Below are positions 34,516 to 42,049 of a stretch of DNA of 64,000 nt, piece after piece. Origin of the DNA: Pseudomonas sp. RIT-PI-q. GTDB lineage: Bacteria > Pseudomonadota > Gammaproteobacteria > Pseudomonadales > Pseudomonadaceae. Each line of letters opens with the position of its first letter. The stretch's first letter is position 1. Both the position numbers and the translations under genes were made by a program. The notes under the pieces were generated by a model. That model did no database searches. It worked only from the letters and a program-made list of their open reading frames with translations, and was not told where the DNA came from. The stretch is taken from NCBI RefSeq assembly GCF_001297125.1, contig NZ_LHPC01000023.1:1-64000 (forward strand), given 5' to 3'.

Positions 34516-36015
34516 TCAGCGAGTACGCAATTCAAAACCGGCCGTGGCGATATGCACATGGCGTTGTTCCGGGAGCCTGGCCAGGCCGGCGATGAGTTCA
34601 CTCAGCGGACGACGCACACTGAACGTATCGTCGACCACCGTCGGAACCAGCCCGGTGATTTTTTCATCGCCGTACATCGCGCGCAGCAGCAGTTCATCAT
34701 CCGACAGGCCGGGATAGCGGCGACGCAACTCAGGCACTCTTGGCGCCAGCACCGGTGGTTCAATCGCGATCTCACGCGACCCGTTGGCCAGTACGCGATC
34801 CTTGACGTCGGGATCGACCGGCAGCGGCAGGGCGCCGAAATAGCCGCACACGTACTTTTTCACCTCATCCGGCACCACCTTGTAACGCTCGCCGCTGAGT
34901 ACGTTCATCACCGCTTGCGCAGCGATCATCGCGGGGAACGGCGTGGCCATCACGGGCGAGCCCAGTTCCACGCGGATGCGGCCGATCTCCTCGAGCACCA
35001 CCGGCAGCTTGTCGGCGATGCCCGCCAGCTGTAGCTGCGATTGCAGATTGGACATGGCGCCGCCGGCGTATTGGGTGACGAAGTGAGCCGGGTCGTATTC
35101 CGCCGGGACACCCACGGGGAAGCCGTTCTCTTCGGCGATTCCGGCGAGGTAATCGCCGACCTCATCAGCCGCGCGGTCATCGAAACTGACCTCGAAACCG
35201 ATCTCGCGCAGGTTGCGCGCCAGCATCTGTGCCGACGGCCCGGCATTGCCGTTGGCCAGCGGATCGATTGAACACAGCAAACGGTCGGCACCGTGCACGG
35301 CTGCTTCCAGCGCCACCAGTGAACCGGTTGCGTTCAGGCAGTGAGTGAGCACTTCGAGCGGTCGATCACCGATCACCGCCTTGATCGCCGGCACAATGCT
35401 GCGTACCTGCTCCACGGTAAGGCTGCCGCCGGCGTCGCCGAAGGTAAAGGCGTCAATGTCGAAGCGTTCGATGGCCTCGCGCGCCTTGGCGGCGTAGAAC
35501 GGCGCGTCGTAGCCTGGGGCCAGGTTGTAAATCATCGCGAGGTTGGTGGTGGCGCCGAGGCGCTTGGCCGTAGTGATTGCCGGCACCAGGTTATCCCAGC
35601 AATGCAGGGAGTCGAGGAAGCCGATATCCCGCGCACCATTGGCGACCAGACGTTCGACGTACAACTCGCTGAGGTCGTCCGGCTCGGGGTAGAAGCTGCG
35701 CAGCATGTTACTGCGCACGATGCCACGCAGCGGCGTGCGACGGATGCGCTCGGACAGCAGGCGCAACCGCTCCAGCGGGCTCTGATTGAGGAACAGCACA
35801 CTGGCGTCGAACTGCACCAGCGCAATGGCTTCTATCGCATCAAATCCCAAGGCATCCAGGCGTTCGGCCATCGGCAGCATGTGCTCGGTGCGCATGCGGG
35901 TTGCCCACAGGCACTGGTGCGCATCGCGCAGGGTGGCATCGACCAGCTGGATACGGCGACGTTTGCCGGTGCGGGCGAACTCCGCGTTCACTTTTTCACG
36001 TAGTTGATTCAGCAC
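34516..36015 (-). CDS. PYC/OadA-like carboxyltransferase subunit, active site partly changed
   Basis: 499 residues with an HMGL-like TIM barrel and a PYC/OadA conserved domain, as in pyruvate carboxylase B, oxaloacetate decarboxylase alpha and transcarboxylase 5S. The first motif DATLRDAHQ (26-34) is kept. The segment that normally holds the carbamylated Lys (IKDMAG) reads FGDAGG (192-197), and the metal HxH reads LTH (first His lost). It has no biotin domain of its own. It starts at GTG with AAGGGGTGA upstream. By-eye alignment suggests a substrate other than pyruvate or a changed mechanism. Confidence 0.8.
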   Translation of the reverse strand: MLNQLREKVNAEFARTGKRRRIQLVDATLRDAHQCLWATRMRTEHMLPMAERLDALGFDAIEAIALVQFDASVLFLNQSPLERLRLLSERIRRTPLRGIVRSNMLRSFYPEPDDLSELYVERLVANGARDIGFLDSLHCWDNLVPAITTAKRLGATTNLAMIYNLAPGYDAPFYAAKAREAIERFDIDAFTFGDAGGSLTVEQVRSIVPAIKAVIGDRPLEVLTHCLNATGSLVALEAAVHGADRLLCSIDPLANGNAGPSAQMLARNLREIGFEVSFDDRAADEVGDYLAGIAEENGFPVGVPAEYDPAHFVTQYAGGAMSNLQSQLQLAGIADKLPVVLEEIGRIRVELGSPVMATPFPAMIAAQAVMNVLSGERYKVVPDEVKKYVCGYFGALPLPVDPDVKDRVLANGSREIAIEPPVLAPRVPELRRRYPGLSDDELLLRAMYGDEKITGLVPTVVDDTFSVRRPLSELIAGLARLPEQRHVHIATAGFELRTR

Positions 36016-36018
36016 ATG

Positions 36019-37416
36019 TCACCCCTTGCAGTGTTCGAGATGGATGGACAGGCCGGGGCCTGTGACACTCAATACGGTGTAGTCGGGCCAGCGTTGCAGC
36101 AGCCCGTGGGTCAGGGCCTGCTCGGGGGTGCGAACCTCATAATGAAGTTTTTGCAACGGCGGCAGCGCAGGGCAGCCGCAGACCAACGCCGCCAGCGCGT
36201 TTTCGGCGGCGGGCAAGCTGGCCGGACGACCAGGGTTCGCGACAGCGCCGATGCGGTATTGCACGCTGGTCAGCGACGTATCGATCGGGCCATAGCAGCC
36301 TTGCAACCAGCGCCGCAGTGCGGGCTGCAACGTCGCAAAACGTGCGCCGCCATCGAGATGTTCAAGTGCCTGTCGCGCAATCGCCTGGGCGAAAGGTGGC
36401 AGCATCGGCGGGCGGCCGCGGTCCCGGCGGATGCGCGGGGACTCGCGGGCAAACTCGAACAGGTCGGCCAGGCGCCCGCGTTCGCGCAACGCGTGCATGG
36501 CTTCAGTGGCGATTTCCCCAGGCAACTGATGTTCGTACGGGGCCAGGTCGAATGCCCAAGGCTGGCTCTCGGCAAACCCTTCCTGATCCGCGATGGCAGC
36601 GAGCTGCGCCTGGGCTTCCTTGATACGGTCCTGATCCGCTGATTGCAGCGGCAGGTCGAGCAACGCCGCCGAGCGAATCAACAGGGCCAGCGAAGGCGTC
36701 GATGCGCCGTTGGCCACACCGGGCAGCGCGGCATCGAGACGGTCGATGCCGAGTCGAATCGCCTCCAGCGCCACTTGCGGGCCGAGTCCGGTGTGGCAGC
36801 GTGTGTGCAGGTCCAGCGGTTTACCATCCACGCCACTGCGCAGGGCCGAAAGCAAGCCGGGCAGGCGGTCGACATGCAGAAGGCCGGCTTCATCGCGCAG
36901 CATGATGCGCTGTGCGCCGGTCAGGACCAGCCGTGCGGCACACGCCGAATAATACGCGTCGCAATGCTCGGGATCGTCCACGTAGGGCAGGGCGGCGATG
37001 ACCGTCAAGCCGTTGGCTTGCGCTTTCTGCACGGCGTTGCCCAGGCGCGAAAGATCCAGCAGCGGATCAATCAGAACGACCTCGCTGATGCCGGCCTTCG
37101 CCAGCAGTCGCAACCAGGTGTCCAGCGCTTCGCCGGCGAGCACGTCGAGATGGCCATGGGCGGGCAGCAGGTTGACGGTGGCGCGCAGCGGCGTGCCGTT
37201 GGCGCGCTCGCGCAACGCGGCGATCCGTTGCAGCGGGTTTTCGTCCCGGCTGATGCATTGCGCGATCACGGCGGGGCTCAAGACTTCGATGGCCCCAAGC
37301 CGAGCGTGCCCAAGCGCGTTCATCGTCCCCAGCAGCATCGCGGTACTGGCGGCACCGCCCCACACGGCGGTCTGACCGTCGCTCAGGCTGACATCGACCA
37401 CTGTTGTCATGCTCAT
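36019..37416 (-). CDS. Second PYC/OadA-like paralogue, more divergent
   Basis: 465 residues aligned along their length with the neighbouring PYC/OadA-like protein, but the opening motif is DVSLSDGQ rather than DATLRDxxQ. The lysine segment reads LRDEAGLL (173-180), with Arg in place of Lys, and the metal segment reads LHTRCHTG (203-210), with the second His replaced by Arg. The two paralogues have lost different residues, which would fit a heteromer with one composite or one structural subunit. It overlaps the biotin carboxylase stop (ATGA) and ends three bases before its paralogue. Confidence 0.75.
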   Translation of the reverse strand: MSMTTVVDVSLSDGQTAVWGGAASTAMLLGTMNALGHARLGAIEVLSPAVIAQCISRDENPLQRIAALRERANGTPLRATVNLLPAHGHLDVLAGEALDTWLRLLAKAGISEVVLIDPLLDLSRLGNAVQKAQANGLTVIAALPYVDDPEHCDAYYSACAARLVLTGAQRIMLRDEAGLLHVDRLPGLLSALRSGVDGKPLDLHTRCHTGLGPQVALEAIRLGIDRLDAALPGVANGASTPSLALLIRSAALLDLPLQSADQDRIKEAQAQLAAIADQEGFAESQPWAFDLAPYEHQLPGEIATEAMHALRERGRLADLFEFARESPRIRRDRGRPPMLPPFAQAIARQALEHLDGGARFATLQPALRRWLQGCYGPIDTSLTSVQYRIGAVANPGRPASLPAAENALAALVCGCPALPPLQKLHYEVRTPEQALTHGLLQRWPDYTVLSVTGPGLSIHLEHCKG

Positions 37417-38822
37417 GCGCGCTCCTTGGCTTGTTTCAAAGCCTGTTTGCGAGCCGGTACGAAGACGTCTTCAACCCAGCGTGTGGTGACGAGGCCAGCG
37501 ACGAAATCCGGGTGATCGAGCACGGCATGGTGGAAGCAGGCCGTGGTCGACAGGCCCACGACTTTCATGTCCTCCAGCGCCTTGCGCATCAGTACGATTG
37601 CCTCGCTGCGCGTCGGTGCGTGCACGATCAATTTGGCAAGCAGGGAATCATAAAAAGGCGGCACGGTGGCGCCGCTGTAGCAGTGGGTATCGACGCGGAT
37701 GCCTTTGCCTTTGGGGGGCAGCCATTCGCTGACCAATCCCGGACTTGGCAGGAAGTTGCGATCCGGGTCTTCAGCGTTGATCCGGCATTCGATGGCATGG
37801 CCGCGAAGTTTGACGTCGGCCTGACTGAACGACAGTGGCAGGCCGGCAGCAATGCGAATCTGCTCGGCGACCAGGTCGAAACCGGTGATCATTTCCGTCA
37901 CCGGGTGCTCGACCTGGATTCGCGTGTTCATTTCCAGAAAATAGAATTTGCCGTCGCGATCATCGACCACGAACTCGATCGTACCCGCGCCAAAGTAGCC
38001 GACATTTTTCGCCAGACGTACGGCGCATTCGCCCATTTGTTCACGGGTTTGTGCTGCGAGGCTGGGAGAGGGCGCTTCTTCGATCAGCTTCTGGTGACGG
38101 CGTTGCGTCGAACACTCGCGCTCGCCCAGGTGCACCACGTTGCCGTGACGGTCGCCCATGATCTGGATTTCGATGTGGCGTGCCAGTTCGATGAACTTCT
38201 CGACGTACAAGGTCGGATCACCAAAGGCCGCTTGCGCTTCCGACGAAGCGGAGCGGAAAGCCGCCTCGGCTTCTTCATCGCTGCGCACGATGCGCATGCC
38301 GCGCCCGCCGCCACCGGCCGTCGCCTTGAACAGCACCGGGTAGCCGATTTCGCTGGCGATGGTGCGCGCGGTGTCGGCATCGGCCACGGCATCCGAGCCT
38401 GGGACACGCGGTACTTCGGCTTTTTCGGCCAGACCGACGGCGGTGATTTTATCGCCCATCGAATCAATGATGTCAGCCGAGGGGCCGATGAACACGATGC
38501 CGGCGTCTTCACAGGCTTGAGCAAAATGCGAGCGCTCGGAAAGGAAGCCATAACCCGGATGGATGGCGTCGCAACGGTGTTCCAGGGCTGTTTTCACGAG
38601 CAGATCGGCGCACAGATAACTTTGCGCCGCTGGCGCTGGGCCGATGATCACGTACTGGTCGGCGAGGCGTGCGGCGAGGCTGTCGATGTCGGCTTCTGAG
38701 ACGGCAGCCACCGATTCAATGCCCAGGGTTTTGCAGGCGCGCACGATGCGCACGGCGATTTCGCCACGGTTGGCGATCAGCACCCGGCGAATGTCACGGG
38801 TTGCCACGGGAATGCTGCTCAT
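37413..38822 (-). CDS. Biotin carboxylase subunit (AccC type)
   Basis: 469 residues. The ATP-grasp loop KATAGGGGRGMRIV lies at 166-179, the bicarbonate/biotin region is FLEMNTRIQVEHPVTE, and the N terminus IRRVLIANRGEIAVRI is canonical. It carboxylates biotin on a carrier with ATP and bicarbonate. It is the only biotin carboxylase in the window and must serve all carriers and transferases of the cluster unless the housekeeping AccC helps. Its ATG shares one base with the BCCP stop (TGATG). Confidence 0.92.
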   Translation of the reverse strand: MSSIPVATRDIRRVLIANRGEIAVRIVRACKTLGIESVAAVSEADIDSLAARLADQYVIIGPAPAAQSYLCADLLVKTALEHRCDAIHPGYGFLSERSHFAQACEDAGIVFIGPSADIIDSMGDKITAVGLAEKAEVPRVPGSDAVADADTARTIASEIGYPVLFKATAGGGGRGMRIVRSDEEAEAAFRSASSEAQAAFGDPTLYVEKFIELARHIEIQIMGDRHGNVVHLGERECSTQRRHQKLIEEAPSPSLAAQTREQMGECAVRLAKNVGYFGAGTIEFVVDDRDGKFYFLEMNTRIQVEHPVTEMITGFDLVAEQIRIAAGLPLSFSQADVKLRGHAIECRINAEDPDRNFLPSPGLVSEWLPPKGKGIRVDTHCYSGATVPPFYDSLLAKLIVHAPTRSEAIVLMRKALEDMKVVGLSTTACFHHAVLDHPDFVAGLVTTRWVEDVFVPARKQALKQAKERA

Positions 38823-39289
38823 CAGCGTGCCTCCGGTTCAATAATCATCAAAATCTGGTCGCGCTGCACCATCTGCAGGTCCTGGGCGACGATCCGTACC
38901 ACACGACCTTTCACCGGGGAGGCGAGGGTGTTGAAGAGTTTCATGGCCTCGACCAGGCACAGCGGTGCACCGGCTTCCACCAGGGTGTTTTCTTCGACAA
39001 AGGACGGTTGGTCCGGGCTGGGTTTGCGATAGAAGGTGCCCATCATGGTCGCTCGCACAGCGACCTGACCTTCGGCGATTTCAGGTTCGCGGGTCGCTGT
39101 CACTGCGGGTTGTGATGGCGCGGCTGTTGCGGGTGCGGCGCGCCCTTGAGCAGGCTCCGACCGTTGAATCGAGCCTGACTTACTGGCCGTCAGCGTAGTG
39201 TCACCGACGCGTACTTCAAGGAAGTCCAGGTGCGTCGTGTGATCCAGTATCTCCAGGATTCTTCGTGCTTCTTTGTGTGTGAGCGACAT
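38822..39289 (-). CDS. Biotin carboxyl carrier protein, AccB-like
   Basis: 155 residues from the ATG at 39289 (AGAGG ahead). An N-terminal helical part (EARRILEILDHTTHLDFLEV) is followed by an Ala/Pro-rich linker (50-66) and the biotinyl domain with Lys117 in VEAMKLFN. The thumb found in AccB proteins seems to be present (TFYRKPSPDQPSFV). It is the first gene of the minus-strand operon. Confidence 0.88.
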   Translation of the reverse strand: MSLTHKEARRILEILDHTTHLDFLEVRVGDTTLTASKSGSIQRSEPAQGRAAPATAAPSQPAVTATREPEIAEGQVAVRATMMGTFYRKPSPDQPSFVEENTLVEAGAPLCLVEAMKLFNTLASPVKGRVVRIVAQDLQMVQRDQILMIIEPEAR

Positions 39290-39324
39290 GCCTCGGCCTC
39301 TTGTTGTTCGAATTGCCTGGACGG

Positions 39325-39353
39325 ATAAAAACATCGAAACGTAGGATTGTCAA
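39325..39353 (-). promoter_or_regulatory. Sigma-70 promoter of the minus-strand carboxylase operon
   Basis: On the minus strand TTGACA (39353-39348) and TTTTAT (39330-39325) are spaced by 17 bases, giving a leader of about 30 bases before the BCCP ATG. The -35 lies inside the ATTGTCAACAAT palindrome. Confidence 0.65.
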
Positions 39354-39357
39354 CAAT
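39346..39357. promoter_or_regulatory. Operator palindrome ATTGTCAACAAT
   Basis: A 12-base palindrome (arms ATTGT/ACAAT) in the divergent gap, over the -35 of the minus operon. A near-identical perfect palindrome lies at 40465. It fits the short palindromes bound by FCD-type GntR proteins, one of which is encoded between the two sites. Confidence 0.65.
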
Positions 39358-39485
39358 CGTACAATCGAGTAATGTGCTGACCATCACCCAGGGCGATTGC
39401 GCGGTACTTGATAGAAAAAGCGTAGTCCGCAGCGGCCAAAGGCCCGGCGATTTAAGAAAACAGTTGTGTTTTGGAGGGGGCGAGA

Positions 39486-39710
39486 ATGAGTACAATCGCG
39501 GTTAAATCGGATGTCGCCGGCACGGTATGGCAGATCCATGTGCGTGAAGGCGATGTCGTTGAAGAAGATCAGACGTTGATCATCATGGAGTCCATGAAAA
39601 TGGAAATCCCGTTGATGGCACTGGAATCGGGTCGAATAGTGAGCGTCCTCATTGCCGAGGGCGACGTGGTCAAAGATGGCCAGGATGTTTTGCTGATGGA
39701 GTGCGATTGA
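39486..39710 (+). CDS. Stand-alone biotin/lipoyl carrier domain protein
   Basis: 74 residues made of a single biotinyl domain, with Lys38 in IMESMKMEIPL and the usual second half GRIVSVLIAEGDVVKDGQ. GGAGGGGGCGAGA directly precedes the ATG. It resembles the isolated carrier domains of transcarboxylase 1.3S or MADC-type systems more than AccB. It lies five bases ahead of the GntR gene and gives the plus-strand operon its own carrier. Confidence 0.87.
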   Translation: MSTIAVKSDVAGTVWQIHVREGDVVEEDQTLIIMESMKMEIPLMALESGRIVSVLIAEGDVVKDGQDVLLMECD

Positions 39711-39715
39711 AGTCT

Positions 39716-40426
39716 ATGTCAATGAATGCAGGTTCGGCGTCGGCCGCCAAGGGCGGTAGTGCAATAGGTGTGATGCGGGCCGGTCGCCAGCGCGTGCTGA
39801 CGATGCCGGAGCAAATCGCCGAGAGCATTACGCTGGCGATTCTGCGCGGTGAATACGGGCCGGGTGATTCCGTGCGTGAGCAGGAACTGGCCGACCACTT
39901 CCAGGTCAGCCGTGGTCCGATCCGTGAAGCCCTGCGCATTCTCGAGAAGGTCGGCGTCGTGACCATCGTGCCGCAACGTGGCGCGCATGTGACTTCATTG
40001 AGCAAGCAGGAAATCGACAACCTGTTCGAGATCCGCGCGGTGCTGGCCGGTTTGCTGGCCAAGTACCTGGTTGATCTCGATGCGTCTGTCGTCAATCAAA
40101 TGGATGCCATCGTTACCCGGCTTGAGCTGATCGCAGCGCAAGCGGATGCACTGGATGAATATGCCCAGGGCAGTTATCGCTTGAGCACGTTGTTGTTCCA
40201 GTCCTGCGGTAACAAGCAGCTGGCAGAACTCATGGGCGCGCTGGGTATCCAGACCGCACGCTACACCCGGTTGGGTTTGCGTTCGCCAGAGCGCCGCCAG
40301 GCGTCCGCCGTCTATTGGCGCGAGCTGGTCGAAGCACTCCGGCAGAACAGCAGCACGGTCGCCGGAAACCTGATGGTTGAGCTGATCAACGCTTCCCATC
40401 AAGCCGCATTGAATCACCTGGAATAA
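39716..40426 (+). CDS. GntR-family regulator (FCD subfamily) of the carboxylase cluster
   Basis: 236 residues from ATG 39716; ATG 39722 is equally possible. The winged helix occupies about residues 20-85 (YGPGDSVREQELADHFQVSRGPIREAL). The helical ligand domain (LFEIRAVLAGLLAKYLV) lacks some of the usual FCD metal histidines, so its effector may be bound without metal. The protein is encoded between two copies of ATTGTCRACAAT and is the obvious candidate to bind both, probably releasing in response to the substrate or its CoA ester. Confidence 0.87.
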   Translation: MSMNAGSASAAKGGSAIGVMRAGRQRVLTMPEQIAESITLAILRGEYGPGDSVREQELADHFQVSRGPIREALRILEKVGVVTIVPQRGAHVTSLSKQEIDNLFEIRAVLAGLLAKYLVDLDASVVNQMDAIVTRLELIAAQADALDEYAQGSYRLSTLLFQSCGNKQLAELMGALGIQTARYTRLGLRSPERRQASAVYWRELVEALRQNSSTVAGNLMVELINASHQAALNHLE

Positions 40427-40464
40427 TCCACACGGGGGCACAACACTCCCGAGTGCTGTGTCAA

Positions 40465-40476
40465 ATTGTCGACAAT
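40465..40476. promoter_or_regulatory. Operator palindrome ATTGTCGACAAT
   Basis: A perfect 12-base palindrome ending 13 bases before the ATG of the second ligase gene, just after a GntR-gene 3' hairpin (40439-40460). In this position it overlaps the translation-initiation region or a promoter close to it. Confidence 0.65.
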
Positions 40477-40489
40477 AAGACAAAATATC

Positions 40490-42049
40490 ATGACAAAAAA
40501 ACGCACCGCAGGACTCATGCTCAGTTGGGCAGCCCGGCAACACCGTGGCCGCACCGCCCTGATCTTCGGCGACAACGGCCTGACGTATGACGAGGTTGAG
40601 GCCGGCAGTAATCGCCTGGCCCACGCTCTGATTTACCTTGGGATGCAGGTCGGGGAGCGCATCGCCGTGCTGCTCAACAATTCACCGGAAGCAATCGAGA
40701 GCGTTTTCGCTGCCGAAAAGGCCGGTCTGGTGTACGTCGCCCTGAACGCCCGGCACACCTTGGCCGAGCAGATAGCGATCCTCGACGACTCGGGTGCGAG
40801 CCTGCTGGTGGTGGGGCCGGAATTCCGTGAAATCGGCTTGGGTGTGCTTGATCGAGTCCCGAGTCTGCGCTATGTCCTGGCGCTGGATTGGCAGGCCCCG
40901 CAGGTGCTGGATTACCGTCAACTGCTCGGCTCGATGCCGGCCACTGCGCCCAATGTCCAGGTGTCGCCGGAGGCGTTGTTGCGTATCGCCTATACCTCGG
41001 GCACGACCGGCAAACCCAAGGGTGTCACCTATACCGTCAAGCGCTGGTACGAACGCCTGACCAACCATTTCTACGCCATGGAATACAGCCTTGGCGTGAC
41101 GGACGCGATGCTGCACGTCGGCCCCTTGACCCATGCCGCCGGCGTGCACCTGTTGCCGTGCTACCTGCGCGGTGCGCGCAACGTGATCCTGGAGAAGTTC
41201 GAGCCTGTCGAGACGCTGCAGCACATCGAGCGCCAGCGCATCACGCAAATGATGTGCGTGCCGACCATGCTCACGCGTTTGCTCGACACCCTCGACAGCG
41301 GCGTCAAAGCCGATCTGTCGTCGCTCAAGTGCATCCATTACGGGACCGCGCCGACCTCGGTTGACCTGATCCGCCGAGCCATCGCGCGCTTCGGTCCGGT
41401 GCTGCGCCAGCAGTACGGAATGACCGAGGCCGTGCAGCCGCTGGCGGTGCTCTATCCGCACGAACACGCAGAGGACGGCGTGCTGCGTTCCTGCGGCAAG
41501 CCGACCGCCAACGTGGTGATCAGCGTGCGCAATATCGATGGCGAGGCGCTGCCCGCCGGGGAAATCGGCGAAATCGCCATCGAGAGTGTCGGGATCGGCG
41601 AAGTGTCTTTCTGGCGCCGTCCCGATCTCGAAGCCGAGGTGATTCGTGAAGGCTGGTACTACTCCGGGGATCTTGGCTACATCGACGAGCAGGGCTTCCT
41701 TTATATCGTCGGGCGCAACAAGGACATGATCATTTCCGGCGGCTTCAACGTCTACGCACGGGAAGTCGAGGATGCACTGGAAAGCCATCCGCACGTGCTC
41801 GAAGTCGCGGTGCTGGGTTTGCCCGATGCGGAGTGGGGTGAGCGGATCGCCGCGTTTGTAGTCCGGCGTGAAGGCGCCACGCTCGACACCGAAGCACTCG
41901 GTACGCATTGCGCGGCATTGATCGCCGGCTACAAGAAGCCGCGCCTGATTGAGTTCGTCGACGCCCTGCCGCGCAACAACGCCGGCAAGGTGGTGAAAAA
42001 CATTCTGCGCGATGACTATCTCGCGCGCCTGGAGAGGACATCATCATGA
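40490..42049 (+). CDS. Acyl-CoA ligase (AMP-forming), second copy
   Basis: 519 residues. The ATP loop YTSGTTGKPKG is at about residue 170; YGMTEAVQPL, DMIISGGFNVYAREVED and the catalytic Lys in PRNNAGKVVKN are intact. It is only broadly similar to the ligase at 32554, so the two probably act on different acids or successive intermediates. The ATG at 40490 has a weak ribosome site and an operator 13 bases ahead. Its stop overlaps the start of the carboxyltransferase (ATGA). Confidence 0.9.
   Translation: MTKKRTAGLMLSWAARQHRGRTALIFGDNGLTYDEVEAGSNRLAHALIYLGMQVGERIAVLLNNSPEAIESVFAAEKAGLVYVALNARHTLAEQIAILDDSGASLLVVGPEFREIGLGVLDRVPSLRYVLALDWQAPQVLDYRQLLGSMPATAPNVQVSPEALLRIAYTSGTTGKPKGVTYTVKRWYERLTNHFYAMEYSLGVTDAMLHVGPLTHAAGVHLLPCYLRGARNVILEKFEPVETLQHIERQRITQMMCVPTMLTRLLDTLDSGVKADLSSLKCIHYGTAPTSVDLIRRAIARFGPVLRQQYGMTEAVQPLAVLYPHEHAEDGVLRSCGKPTANVVISVRNIDGEALPAGEIGEIAIESVGIGEVSFWRRPDLEAEVIREGWYYSGDLGYIDEQGFLYIVGRNKDMIISGGFNVYAREVEDALESHPHVLEVAVLGLPDAEWGERIAAFVVRREGATLDTEALGTHCAALIAGYKKPRLIEFVDALPRNNAGKVVKNILRDDYLARLERTSS

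Noticed and set aside
34516..37416. Standard pyruvate carboxylase subunit B genes
   Set aside because: Neither protein carries the carbamylated Lys segment or an intact HxH, and neither has a fused biotin domain.
40439..40460. Intrinsic terminator after the GntR gene
   Set aside because: CACAACACTC and GAGTGCTGTG can pair with one mismatch but leave almost no loop and there is no T-run, so I did not list it as a terminator.
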